In this document: positions 1 to 7,245 of the stretch, in pieces
Layout of the letters: each line of letters starts with the position of its first letter
Numbering within the stretch: the first letter of the stretch is position 1
From: an uncultured Syntrophobacteraceae bacterium
Lineage (GTDB): Bacteria; Desulfobacterota; Syntrophobacteria; Syntrophobacterales; Syntrophobacteraceae
Assembly (NCBI GenBank): GCA_937889795.1
Contig: CALBZH010000353.1
Span: forward strand, 1 to 11,744
Length of the DNA stretch: 11,744 nucleotides
Direction of reading: 5' to 3'
Notes under the pieces: model-generated
The model's database searches: none
The model's input: only the letters and a program-made list of their open reading frames with translations
What the model was told of the DNA's origin: nothing
Made by a program: the position numbers and the translations under genes

Positions 1-45
1 GATATCCACTCGTGACTGGAGTTCAGACGTGTGCTCTTCCGATCT
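1..45. other. Illumina sequencing adapter left on the contig end
   Basis: Bases 12-45 are the reverse complement of the universal part of the TruSeq indexed adapter (starts GTGACTGGAG, ends CTTCCGATCT). Bases 1-3 (GAT) fit the last bases of the P7 side, and bases 4-11 (ATCCACTC) sit exactly where the index lies. Their reverse complement GAGTGGAT agrees, from memory, with TruSeq index 23. This is library contamination, not genome. It also creates a false GTG start at 31 for the efflux gene: codons 31-45 (V-L-F-R-S) are adapter-encoded. Confidence 0.97.
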
Positions 46-1059
46 GACCGCGCCAAGGCGGCGTTGAGCGGGATCAGCGACCGACAGATCGATGAAACGC
101 TGCAGGGACTGGTGGCCGGGGCGCGGGCGGGCTCGCTGAGACTGGACGATGAGGTTCATCCCCTCTTCATCCTTTTTCGGCTACCGCGCGGAGAGCGGGC
201 GCTCCAAGAGGATTTGCTCCAGGTGATGATCCGGGGACCTCAAGGGAACGGGGTTTTTCTGGGGGAGCTGGGATCCTTTGAAGAAACGACGATCGAGCAG
301 CCCATTTATCACAAGAATCTGACTCCGGTCGTCTACGTGTTCGGGGAAACGGCTGGCTTGGCGCCTCCAGACGCCGTGCTGGATTTGGAGGACCAGGTCG
401 CCAAGGAGGATTCGCTGAAACAATTCGAGGTGCTCTGGTCGGGGGAGGGGGAGTGGGACATCACGCTTCGGGTGTTCCGGGATCTGGGAATTGCCTTCGG
501 AATTGCGGTTCTCGGAATTTACTTTCTGCTGCTTTACCAGACGGGGAGTTATCTGCTGCCTGCGATTCAGCTCATCGCGCTGCCCCTCTCGGTCATCGGG
601 ATCTTGCCAGGTTTTTGGCTCTTGAACGTTCTCACCGGCGGTAACGTGGGAGGGTGGCCCAATCCCGTCTATTTCACGGCGACCGCCATGATCGGCATGA
701 TTGCGCTTGCGGGGATCGCGACGCGGAATTCCATTCTCCTGGTGGAGTTCGTGGAGGAGCGCAAGAAAGAAGGACAACCGCTCATCGATTCCCTGATCGG
801 GGCGGGGGCACTGCGAACGCGCCCGATCTTCCTCACCTCGTTTGCGGCGATGCTGGCGGCCTGGCCCATCACCCTGGATCCCATCTTTTCAGGACTGGCT
901 TGGGCGCTGATTTTCGGCATCACGGTCTCCACGTTCTTCACGCTGATTGTCGTGCCCATGGTTTACTTCATGGCTTATGGCAAGGCGAGAGGGACCCCTC
1001 CCGAGCTGTCCATGGCGTCTGAGCCCTTGGCAAGTCAAGACACCGATCAGCACGGATGA
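46..1059 (+). CDS. RND multidrug/heavy-metal efflux transporter, C-terminal fragment
   Basis: This is the C-terminal part of an RND inner-membrane pump of the AcrB/HAE1 superfamily, which uses the proton gradient to drive export through a periplasmic adaptor and an outer-membrane channel. About 338 real codons remain, against roughly 1000-1050 for a full pump. The first ~140 residues fit the second periplasmic porter/docking region. Five hydrophobic segments follow (roughly 485-1000 in DNA), matching TM8-TM12. The stretch around 660-760 (VYFTATAMIGMIALAGIATRNS, then ILLVEF) is the hallmark RND block before the LRTRPIFLTS loop at about 810-840. The reading frame enters from sequencing adapter, so the N-terminus and true start are missing through contig truncation, not gene decay. 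Substrate class (drug or metal) cannot be decided from this part. The gene ends with TGA at 1057-1059, and no convincing terminator follows. Confidence 0.93.
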   Translation, partial: DRAKAALSGISDRQIDETLQGLVAGARAGSLRLDDEVHPLFILFRLPRGERALQEDLLQVMIRGPQGNGVFLGELGSFEETTIEQPIYHKNLTPVVYVFGETAGLAPPDAVLDLEDQVAKEDSLKQFEVLWSGEGEWDITLRVFRDLGIAFGIAVLGIYFLLLYQTGSYLLPAIQLIALPLSVIGILPGFWLLNVLTGGNVGGWPNPVYFTATAMIGMIALAGIATRNSILLVEFVEERKKEGQPLIDSLIGAGALRTRPIFLTSFAAMLAAWPITLDPIFSGLAWALIFGITVSTFFTLIVVPMVYFMAYGKARGTPPELSMASEPLASQDTDQHG

Positions 1060-1169
1060 GCCCGTTCGGCTGATGACCGATCTGCGGTTGGGGGTATGTC
1101 TTCCTACAATGTCCCGAGTGTAGGTCACTTCGATGGTTGCGCTGCAGCTCTCCTGCTCGTCCCGTGATC

Positions 1170-1198
1170 TTGCTCTACGTTGAAAGGCGTTGTAGTAT
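1170..1198 (+). promoter_or_regulatory. Possible sigma70-type promoter for the Cache-domain gene
   Basis: TTGCTC (1170-1175) and TAGTAT (1193-1198) are separated by 17 bases and lie about 50 bases before the start codon at 1247. The match to consensus is only partial, so this is a candidate. The rest of the 187-base gap after the efflux gene holds no ORF or strong hairpin that I can see. Confidence 0.35.
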
Positions 1199-1246
1199 GA
1201 CGGGCAGAGTGGCTGAGACACCTGTCAATCATTGGGAGGAGACTGT

Positions 1247-1813
1247 ATGAAGGCTGTGGGAAGAATTGCGGGTCTGTTTCTGGCTGTGCTCCTTGGGGTT
1301 TTTGTGATGAACGCTTCTGGAGAAAAGACCCGCGCGGAACTGGCAAAGGAAAGTGCAGCCAAGGCTGCGGCAACCGCTTCGACGATACCGACACCCGAGT
1401 TGATCATCCAGAAGGTGAATGAGGGCTGCGAGGTGCTCGGCAAGGAAGGGGCGGGAGGGCTTTCGCGGTTTAAAGGAAAGGACAGCAATTTCATTTTTGC
1501 TGGAACGTATATGTGGGTGCACAACCTCAAAGGGGTCATGATCATGCACCCGATCAAACCGGACCTGGATGGCGAGAATCTCATCGAGATGAAGGACCCG
1601 ACCGGGAAGGCTTTCTTTGCCGAGATGAACAAAGTGGCTGAGGAGAAGGGAGCCGGGTGGGTGGATTACATGTGGCCGAAGCCGGGAGAAGAGAAGCTGT
1701 CCAAGAAAGTGTCCTATGTGAAACTTTGCGACTATCAGGGGCAGAAAGTCGTGCTGGGCTGCGGGATTTACGATATGCCCGAGACGGATGTCCGAAAAGT
1801 CCTGGGCAAATAG
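1247..1813 (+). CDS. Secreted single-Cache-domain protein (sCache_2-like)
   Basis: The protein has 188 residues and is probably a periplasmic or lipid-free secreted ligand-binding protein. Residues 1-25 form a typical signal peptide: K2 and R6, a hydrophobic core at 8-21, and a plausible cleavage after NASG. Residues ~48-180 carry the pattern of stand-alone Cache proteins: YMWV at 88-91, GVMIMHPIKPDLDG at 96-109, DPTG at 117-120, GWVDYMWPKPG at 137-147, SYVK at 156-159 and GIYDM at 173-177. Cache domains bind small carboxylates, amino acids and similar ligands; here no kinase or chemotaxis output is attached, so any signalling partner must be elsewhere. An upstream in-frame TTG at 1232 exists, but ATG 1247 has GGGAGGAG (1234-1241) five bases before it and starts the signal peptide cleanly. 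Ligand unknown. Confidence 0.87.
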   Translation: MKAVGRIAGLFLAVLLGVFVMNASGEKTRAELAKESAAKAAATASTIPTPELIIQKVNEGCEVLGKEGAGGLSRFKGKDSNFIFAGTYMWVHNLKGVMIMHPIKPDLDGENLIEMKDPTGKAFFAEMNKVAEEKGAGWVDYMWPKPGEEKLSKKVSYVKLCDYQGQKVVLGCGIYDMPETDVRKVLGK

Positions 1814-1824
1814 AGCATTTCGTG

Positions 1825-1853
1825 CCCGGGAGGGCGTGCTTCGCCTTCCCGGG
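1825..1853. terminator. GC-rich hairpin between convergent genes
   Basis: CCCGGGAGGGCG (1825-1836) pairs with CGCCTTCCCGGG (1842-1853) over 12 pairs, one of them a G-U wobble, with loop TGCTT. It lies 11 bases after the Cache gene stop and 17 bases beyond the epimerase stop on the other strand, so it could serve both. There is no clear U-run on either side, so it may be a stall or processing signal rather than a classical intrinsic terminator. Confidence 0.65.
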
Positions 1854-1870
1854 GACAGGGATCTAGAAGC

Positions 1871-2893
1871 CTAGACACCATAGTACCGACGGTACCATTC
1901 CACAAAGCGGGCAATACCCTCTTCAATGGGGGTGCTCGGCCTGAAACCGAAATCACGCGTTAGATCGTCGATATCCGCATAAGTCGCGGGGACATCCCCG
2001 GATTGCAGGGGGAGGTATTCCCGCTCCGCTTTGATTCCGAGACAGTTCTCCAGGACTTCGATATATCTCAGCAGCTCAACGGGTTGGTTGTTTCCGATGT
2101 TGTAGACGCGGTAAGGGGCGTAGCTTGTCCCGGGATCCGGTGCATCACTGCTCCAGCTGGGATTGGACTGAGGCGGTCCCATCATGATGCGCGTCATGCC
2201 TTCCACAATGTCGTCGATATAGGTGAAGTCACGCTTCATTTTGCCATGGTTGAAGACTTTGATGGGCTCTCCGGCGAGCATGGCCTTCGTGAAGAGGAAC
2301 AAGGCCATGTCTGGGCGTCCCCAAGGGCCGTATACCGTGAAGAAACGGAGCCCTGTGCACGGAAGCCCATAAAGATGGGCGTAGGTGTGCGCCATGAGCT
2401 CGTTTGCTTTCTTCGTCGCGGCATAGAGGGAAACGGGATGATCCACGTTGTGATGCACGGAGAAGGGCATCCGGGTGTTTGCCCCGTAAACGGAGCTCGA
2501 CGAGGCGAAAAGGAGGTGCTTGACGCCGTGGTGGCGGCAGCCCTCGAGAACGTTGCAGAAACCGGCAAGGTTGCTGTCGATGTAGGCTTGCGGATTCGTG
2601 AGGGAATAGCGAACCCCAGCCTGGGCGGCCAGGTGCACCACGATATCCATGTCGTTCCGCTGGAAGAGGGCTTTCATGCCCTCCTTGTCCTCGAGATTCA
2701 GTCGGCTGAATCTGAAAGCGCCGAAGCCCTCCAACTGCCTGAGACGGTTCCACTTCAGGTTGACGTCATAATAGTCGTTGACATTGTCCAGACCGATGAC
2801 TGACTTGCCTTCCGTGAGCAGCCGGAGCGCAAAGTGGAATCCGATGAATCCGGCACACCCCGTGACCAAAATGGGTTTCGCTGTGTCCATCAT
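1871..2893 (-). CDS. NAD-dependent epimerase, UDP-glucuronate 4-epimerase-like
   Basis: This is a 340-residue short-chain dehydrogenase/reductase of the extended GalE-like class. It is predicted to interconvert UDP-glucuronate and UDP-galacturonate in the cytoplasm for capsule, LPS or exopolysaccharide synthesis. The NAD-binding motif is G12-C-A-G15-F-I-G18. The catalytic elements are S131-S134 with SVYG at 134-137 and Y157-xxx-K161. The segment DNVNDYYDVNLKWNRL (36-51) is typical of CapI/LspL-type UDP-glucuronate epimerases rather than plain GalE. RDFTYIDDIV (221-230) is also family-typical. The length is normal and all key residues are present. Two ATGs stand in tandem (2893 and 2890), and the Shine-Dalgarno is weak (AAAGGA about 14 bases upstream). 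No other polysaccharide gene lies beside it. It follows the UspA gene by 72 bases on the same strand and might be co-transcribed. Exact sugar specificity is inferred. Confidence 0.9.
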   Translation of the reverse strand: MMDTAKPILVTGCAGFIGFHFALRLLTEGKSVIGLDNVNDYYDVNLKWNRLRQLEGFGAFRFSRLNLEDKEGMKALFQRNDMDIVVHLAAQAGVRYSLTNPQAYIDSNLAGFCNVLEGCRHHGVKHLLFASSSSVYGANTRMPFSVHHNVDHPVSLYAATKKANELMAHTYAHLYGLPCTGLRFFTVYGPWGRPDMALFLFTKAMLAGEPIKVFNHGKMKRDFTYIDDIVEGMTRIMMGPPQSNPSWSSDAPDPGTSYAPYRVYNIGNNQPVELLRYIEVLENCLGIKAEREYLPLQSGDVPATYADIDDLTRDFGFRPSTPIEEGIARFVEWYRRYYGV

Positions 2894-2965
2894 GATGCTG
2901 AGGTCAATCCTTTCGCGAGGTTTAGGATGCGGCGCGGGCCGGATTGCCCTCGCCGAACGGGGGCC

Positions 2966-3436
2966 CTACCCACTGTGCTGAGCTGTCCGCACCGTAAGCA
3001 CCGAGCAGGGGGCCTTGCGCACCACCCGATCCGCCGTGCTTCCGAACAGGACGTGGGCGATCCCCGTAAGACCATGGGATCCCATCACGATCAAGTCGAT
3101 CTTGTGCTCTTTGGCAAGTCGCAGGATCTCCGTGGACGCGTAGCCGGAAATCAGGTGGGTCTCGTAAGCCTGCTTGTCCTTAAGCTGGCTCAGATACCGG
3201 GACTGGATGGTTTCCTTGGCCGCTTCGGCGACCTGCTCGACGAAGCCTGGGTCGTATTCGATGGGCAGGTAAGAGGTGTTCATGGGGGGCGAGATGGAAA
3301 ACGTGACCATGACATGAATGATGTGCAGCGTCGCGCCATAATGCCAAGCTAGATCCTTGGCAGTTACAAATGCTTCGTCCGCGTTCTCCGAAAAATCCGT
3401 GCAAAAGCCAATGTTCTTGAACAGGGTGGTCTGCAT
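2966..3436 (-). CDS. Universal stress protein, UspA family
   Basis: This 156-residue cytoplasmic protein has the Usp fold (alpha/beta, nucleotide-binding), normally induced by growth arrest and stress. D14 sits after the first strand, as in ATP-binding members. The motif G119-S-H-G122, nine residues, then G132-S133 matches the G-2x-G-9x-G(S/T) ATP-binding signature, so this is likely the ATP-binding (MJ0577-like) subclass. The C-terminal strand CSVLTVR (144-150) is typical. The start ATG 3436 follows a strong GAAGGAGGG Shine-Dalgarno (3441-3449, minus strand) with good spacing. The gene is transcribed divergently from the hflKC operon. A promoter and a perfect palindrome lie just upstream, suggesting it is regulated by a DNA-binding protein. 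Its precise stress role cannot be told. Confidence 0.95.
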   Translation of the reverse strand: MQTTLFKNIGFCTDFSENADEAFVTAKDLAWHYGATLHIIHVMVTFSISPPMNTSYLPIEYDPGFVEQVAEAAKETIQSRYLSQLKDKQAYETHLISGYASTEILRLAKEHKIDLIVMGSHGLTGIAHVLFGSTADRVVRKAPCSVLTVRTAQHSG

Positions 3437-3474
3437 GCTGCCCTCCTTCGGTTGTTGTGCGATGCAATGCGTTC

Positions 3475-3504
3475 TTTATACTCCCTCCAAAACGTCCATT
3501 GCAA
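3475..3504 (-). promoter_or_regulatory. Sigma70-type promoter of the UspA gene
   Basis: On the minus strand TTGCAA (3504-3499) is followed after 18 bases by TATAAA (3480-3475). Transcription would start near 3468 and give a leader of about 30 bases before ATG 3436. The -35 box lies inside the palindrome at 3494-3509. Confidence 0.6.
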
Positions 3505-3509
3505 TGGAC
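3494..3509. promoter_or_regulatory. Perfect 16-bp palindrome, candidate operator
   Basis: GTCCATTGCAATGGAC is its own reverse complement across all 16 bases. It covers the predicted -35 element of the UspA promoter, the position expected for a repressor operator. It has no loop, so it is more like a dimeric protein-binding site than an RNA hairpin. No transcription factor gene in the window is an obvious partner. Confidence 0.55.
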
Positions 3510-3581
3510 AAGCAGAGGATCTGGACCGTGAGGTACCGCCCATGGAGCTGCCATAAGTGCCCATGAATTCACCGGATGAGC

Positions 3582-3610
3582 TTGACAAGGGAGAGGTGTG
3601 CCGCTAGGAT
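3582..3610 (+). promoter_or_regulatory. Sigma70-type promoter for the microprotein-hflKC operon
   Basis: A consensus TTGACA (3582-3587) is followed after exactly 17 bases by TAGGAT (3605-3610). Transcription would begin near 3617, giving a leader of about 80 bases before the small ORF at 3696. The spacing and perfect -35 make this one of the two best promoters in the window. Confidence 0.65.
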
Positions 3611-3695
3611 GCACCTTTTGAAACAAACCGAAAAAAGTCAATTCCTGTGCGGGGTTCTGGATTTCCCGCGCGGATGCTAAGGATGCCCCGGATCC

Positions 3696-3863
3696 ATGCG
3701 TTTGCGAATTCTGATTGTTCGAGCGGTTCTCGGTGTGCTCTTCGCGTTTCTGCTCGCCCGATTCTTTTTCCCGGCCATGGGTAGGCTCACGGTTCTGATC
3801 ATTGCGGCGCTGCTGGTCTTTTTCGCCTATCTGCTGGAGTCGATCCATCAGAGAAGAGACTGA
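3696..3863 (+). CDS. Small two-helix membrane protein (55 residues) upstream of hflK
   Basis: The ATG at 3696 opens a 55-residue frame ending with TGA at 3861-3863. The product is almost entirely hydrophobic: a first helix at about residues 4-21, a short RFFFPAMGR link, a second helix at about 31-47, and a charged tail ending HQRRD. Positive residues at the N-terminus (R2, R4) and in the tail suggest a hairpin topology. An AAGGA at 3679-3683 lies 12 bases before the ATG, which is a longish spacing. The frame ends 23 bases before hflK and lies downstream of the shared promoter, so it is probably the first gene of that operon. I do not recognise a family. Support comes from composition, position and lack of competing frames. 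An accessory subunit of the HflKC/FtsH complex is a speculative role. Confidence 0.6.
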   Translation: MRLRILIVRAVLGVLFAFLLARFFFPAMGRLTVLIIAALLVFFAYLLESIHQRRD

Positions 3864-3886
3864 GATCCTATTTTTGAGGAGGAATC

Positions 3887-4993
3887 ATGGATTGGGATAG
3901 GCCACCTCACCGAGGGCAGGGACCTTCGGGAGTGCCTGAGCTGGAGGAATTCATCCGGCAGCTCAAGCTTCGGTATAAACTTCCTTCAATGCCAAAAGGT
4001 CCTTTCTGGCTGCTCGGCCTGCTGTTTGTTCTTGTCCTCATTGCCGCCAACAGTTTCTTTATGGTGCAATCTCAAGAGACGGCGGTTGTCCAACGTTTTG
4101 GCGCGTATGTTTACACGGCCTCGCCGGGTTGGCATTTCAAACTGCCGTTCGGAATCGACACGGTCACGAAGGTCGCTTCGGAGCGCGCCATGCAGCGGGA
4201 GTACGGGTATCGAACCACAAGGGCGGACATCAAGTCCCAATTCACCGAAAAGGGATTCGAAGAACAGGCCGCAATGCTGAGCGGCGATTTGAACGTCGTG
4301 AATCTGCACTGGGCCGTGCAGTACATGATTGAAAATCCCGTGGACTATCTCTTTCAGGTCAAGCAAGTGGAGGACACGCTGGATGACATTTCGGAATCCG
4401 TGATGCGTCGAATCGTCGGCAACCGTTATGCCGACGAAGTGCTCACCGTCGGACGTGCTGCCGTGGCAGATATGGCTCGCGAGGAGATGCAGCAGATTTT
4501 GAGCTCCTACAAGACGGGTGTCAAAATCATTACGGTCAAGCTTCAGAACGTGAACCCTCCCGATCCGGTAAAAGCGGCTTTCAACGAAGTGAACGAGGCC
4601 CGTCAGGAAAAGGAGCGCATGATCAACGAGGCTCAGCAAGCCTACAATCAGAAGATTCCAAAAGCCATGGGCGAGGCCAGACAGCTGGTCACTCAAGCGG
4701 AAGGCTATGCACTCGAGCGGGTCAACCGGAGTCAGGGAGACGCGAGCCGGTTTGCAGAGATTCTGGAAGCCTATTCCAAGGCGCCGGATGTGACGCGGCG
4801 GCGCATGTACCTAGAGGGCTTCACTGCTTTCGTGGACCATGTGGATCGTCTGGTCGTGATCGACGAGCAACAGAAGAACCTCCTTCCGCTTCTCGATGTC
4901 GGGCGGGCGGCTCAATCCAGCGTGCTCGGAGGCCGTTCCGATGGACCGGCTGCGGTTCAGCCTCAGAAGAGCCCCGGTCAGGAGGGTCGATAA
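3887..4993 (+). CDS. hflK: HflK, SPFH/prohibitin-family membrane protein
   Basis: This 368-residue protein partners HflC in the membrane complex that encloses and modulates the FtsH protease in bacteria. A Gly/Pro-containing cytoplasmic N-tail (1-38) precedes one transmembrane segment (about 40-60). The SPFH/band-7 domain then starts at QSQETAVVQRFG (61-72) with the typical PGWHFKLPFGID (80-91). A long charged helical region, rich in E, Q, K and A, runs from about residue 225 to 285 and would form the coiled-coil cage wall. The C-terminus is low-complexity (G/P/Q). The start ATG 3887 has GAGGAGG with good spacing. The stop TAA overlaps the hflC start as TAATG, implying translational coupling. 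Length and order agree with known HflK proteins, so the assignment is firm. FtsH itself is not in the window. Confidence 0.95.
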   Translation: MDWDRPPHRGQGPSGVPELEEFIRQLKLRYKLPSMPKGPFWLLGLLFVLVLIAANSFFMVQSQETAVVQRFGAYVYTASPGWHFKLPFGIDTVTKVASERAMQREYGYRTTRADIKSQFTEKGFEEQAAMLSGDLNVVNLHWAVQYMIENPVDYLFQVKQVEDTLDDISESVMRRIVGNRYADEVLTVGRAAVADMAREEMQQILSSYKTGVKIITVKLQNVNPPDPVKAAFNEVNEARQEKERMINEAQQAYNQKIPKAMGEARQLVTQAEGYALERVNRSQGDASRFAEILEAYSKAPDVTRRRMYLEGFTAFVDHVDRLVVIDEQQKNLLPLLDVGRAAQSSVLGGRSDGPAAVQPQKSPGQEGR

Positions 4994-5985
4994 TGCCCCG
5001 GAAAGCCCAAATCGCTTTGATCGGAACAATCATTGCACTGCTGTTTTTGTCGAGCTGCCTCTATGTGGTGGACGAGACGCAGCAGGTGGTGATCACGCAA
5101 TTGGGAAAGCCGGTGGGCAAGCCCGTGACGACGGCGGGACTTCATTTCAAGCTGCCCGTGATCCAGAAGGCCAATTTCTTCGAAAAGCGCGTCATGAAGT
5201 GGGATGGGAACCCCAACCAGATCCCGACGCGCGACAAGAAATACATTTGGGTGGATACCACAGCCCGCTGGCGGATCGCCGACCCGCTGCTCTTTCTGAT
5301 GCGTGTCGGGAACGAGCAAACGGCTAACAGCCGTTTGGACGGAATCATCGACTCGGTCGTCCGGGATCATGTCTCCGAAAACGACCTCGTGGAATTGGTT
5401 CGCAGCGAGGGATGGGAGAAGGCGAAACAGGCTCTGGAAGAGGTCGGGATTCCTGACGTGCCGGCTTTGCAGCCGGATTCGGAAGCCACTTATGGGCTGG
5501 AGGCTTCGGATCATCTCTCCAAGGGCAGAGAGGTGATCACGCGAGCCATGGTGGCCGATGCGTCGCGCCTTCTTCCGGAGTTCGGGATTCATCTGCTGGA
5601 TATTCGGATCAAGCGGATCAAATTCGTCGATTCCGTGCAGCAGAAGGTGTTTGAGCGGATGATATCCGAGCGGAAACGGATAGCCGCTCAGTATCGATCG
5701 GAAGGCGAAGGGGAGCGCGCGGCTACTCTGGGCAGGATGGAGAAAGAGCTCGCGCGTATTAGCTCCGAAGCGTTCCGCAAGTCGCAGGAAATCCGAGGGA
5801 AGGCCGACGCCGAGGCGACCCGGATCTATGCGGAAACTTTCGGGAAGGACACGGAATTCTTCGAGTTTTACCGAACCATGGAATTTTACAGAGACTTCAA
5901 TAATCCGCGCAGCTCATTCGTGCTCACGACGGACGCGGATGTCTTCAAGTATCTCAAGGGCAGTGGGGACCCGCAGCGGAAATAG
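4993..5985 (+). CDS. hflC: HflC, SPFH/prohibitin-family membrane protein
   Basis: This 330-residue partner of HflK has an N-terminal transmembrane anchor at about residues 6-25, followed by the band-7 domain with VDETQQVVITQLGKP (26-40) and GLHFKLP (49-55). The block FERMISERKRIAAQYRSEGE (220-239) is the most conserved HflC signature and begins the long helical arm. The C-terminal FYRTMEFYR (292-300) and SSFVLTTDADVFKYL (307-321) are also typical. The anchor ends LFLSSC (17-22), which resembles a lipobox, but family members are anchored by the uncleaved helix, so lipidation is doubtful. The start overlaps the hflK stop by one base. The next gene starts 16 bases downstream, placing HflC in a longer operon with a glycosyltransferase and a response regulator. 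Confidence 0.95.
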   Translation: MPRKAQIALIGTIIALLFLSSCLYVVDETQQVVITQLGKPVGKPVTTAGLHFKLPVIQKANFFEKRVMKWDGNPNQIPTRDKKYIWVDTTARWRIADPLLFLMRVGNEQTANSRLDGIIDSVVRDHVSENDLVELVRSEGWEKAKQALEEVGIPDVPALQPDSEATYGLEASDHLSKGREVITRAMVADASRLLPEFGIHLLDIRIKRIKFVDSVQQKVFERMISERKRIAAQYRSEGEGERAATLGRMEKELARISSEAFRKSQEIRGKADAEATRIYAETFGKDTEFFEFYRTMEFYRDFNNPRSSFVLTTDADVFKYLKGSGDPQRK

Positions 5986-6001
5986 ATCAGGAGACCGGGG
6001 A

Positions 6002-7216
6002 ATGGCGTTTTATGAAGAGAACCCACAAGCAGTAACCAAAGCTGATATCGTTGTCGGCATTCCTACCCTGAATGAAGTGAAAACAATCGCGGCGACGGTT
6101 GAACAATGCGCGCGGGGGCTCAAGGAGTACTTCGGGAGCATGAACTGCGTGATCGTCAACTGTGACAACCAGTCGGTTGACGGGACCAAAGACGCCTTCT
6201 TTGCCGCTCCGTGCGATATTCCGAGAATCTATGTTTCGACCCAGGCCGGAGAGACGGGAAAAGGCAACAACCTGCGTAACCTCTTTGAAGTCGTTCGGAA
6301 GCTCGAAGCTCAAGCCGTGGTGATGTTGGAAGCCGATGTCACCAACCTGGCACCGAACTGGATCAAGAAGCTGGCTGAGCCTGTGCTCAAGGGGATCGGG
6401 TACGTCACCCCGCTTTATGTGCGTCACAAATACGAGGCGACCCTCAGCAGTTCGGTGATCTATCCATTGACGCGTTGCCTCTATGGCCGGCGCGTCAGGC
6501 AGCCGAACGCTGGAGACTGTGCGTTCAAGGGATCGCTGGTGGAGGCCTTTCTCGCGTGCCCGGTCTGGACCGATGCCGTCAAAAGCTCCGGGATCGACAT
6601 CTGGATGACCACCGTCGCATTGAATTCGCGAGTACCGGTCAGTCAATGTTTCATGGGGATCCCTAAGATCCACCGGGTGAAAGACCCTTACGCGCACTTG
6701 GGGTCCATATTCCGACAGATTATGAGCACCACGTTTGATCTGATGAAGCTCTACGCCGATTTCTGGCGGATGGTCAAGTGGAGCAAACCAACGGCCCTGG
6801 CGGGGACGGATGCGGAGGATGTGGAGACCCCGATTCCGGTCGATATCAACATGAACCGGCTTTATGATCGATTTGTTCAAGGGTTCGAAAGCTACTACCC
6901 GGTTTGGGAGAAAATGTTCGATCAGACGGTCTGCCATAAGCTCAGTGAAATTAAGGACATGGGCCTGCAGCACTTTTCGATTCCCACGCAGACCTGGGCA
7001 CAAATCCTGTTTGATGCCTCCTTGAATTATCATCAAGCCGCTGAATCCCGGCGAGCCGACCTTCTGGATTCCCTGCTGCCGCTCTATCTTGGCAAGGTAT
7101 TGACATTCGTAAAGAAAACGGAACGGATGTCCGTGCAGCAGGCTGAGGACTATGTGGAAAGCGAATGCACGGTTTTCGAAGAATGCAAACCTCATCTGAT
7201 CAAGATTTGGGAATAA
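6002..7216 (+). CDS. GT-A glycosyltransferase, mannosylglycerate/glucosylglycerate synthase-like
   Basis: A soluble 404-residue glycosyltransferase. An N-terminal GT-A fold opens with VVGIPTLNE (17-25). NQSVDG (56-61) and GKGNN (86-90) line the nucleotide-sugar site, and E110-A-D112 takes the place of the DxD metal motif. The order EADVTNLAPNWI (110-121), GIDIW (197-201) and KIHR (222-225) follows mannosylglycerate synthase of Rhodothermus (GT78), in which a DAD motif and a distal His bind the metal; here H224 would be that His. The helical C-terminal half (about 240-404) also fits that family. I infer transfer of glucose or mannose to glycerate or a phosphoglycerate-like acceptor, making a compatible solute; donor and acceptor are not proven. 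ATG 6002 was chosen because AGGAG lies 8 bases upstream. The frame extends back into hflC, but that part reads as overlap. The gene is 16 bases behind hflC. Confidence 0.75.
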   Translation: MAFYEENPQAVTKADIVVGIPTLNEVKTIAATVEQCARGLKEYFGSMNCVIVNCDNQSVDGTKDAFFAAPCDIPRIYVSTQAGETGKGNNLRNLFEVVRKLEAQAVVMLEADVTNLAPNWIKKLAEPVLKGIGYVTPLYVRHKYEATLSSSVIYPLTRCLYGRRVRQPNAGDCAFKGSLVEAFLACPVWTDAVKSSGIDIWMTTVALNSRVPVSQCFMGIPKIHRVKDPYAHLGSIFRQIMSTTFDLMKLYADFWRMVKWSKPTALAGTDAEDVETPIPVDINMNRLYDRFVQGFESYYPVWEKMFDQTVCHKLSEIKDMGLQHFSIPTQTWAQILFDASLNYHQAAESRRADLLDSLLPLYLGKVLTFVKKTERMSVQQAEDYVESECTVFEECKPHLIKIWE

Positions 7217-7245
7217 TTTCAAGCGCGGGTGAAGGAGGGTTAAGC

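Noticed and set aside
2003..2803. 266-codon open frame on the + strand antisense to the epimerase
   Set aside because: The epimerase on the minus strand has the full set of family motifs; the antisense translation is featureless and lacks a ribosome site.
4993..5059. HflC as a lipoprotein because of LSSC at residues 19-22
   Set aside because: HflC proteins keep their N-terminal helix as an anchor; the resemblance to a lipobox is short and probably chance.
5987..7222. 411-codon open frame on the minus strand antisense to the glycosyltransferase
   Set aside because: The glycosyltransferase frame has the conserved GT-A motifs and a good Shine-Dalgarno within an operon. The antisense frame has neither.
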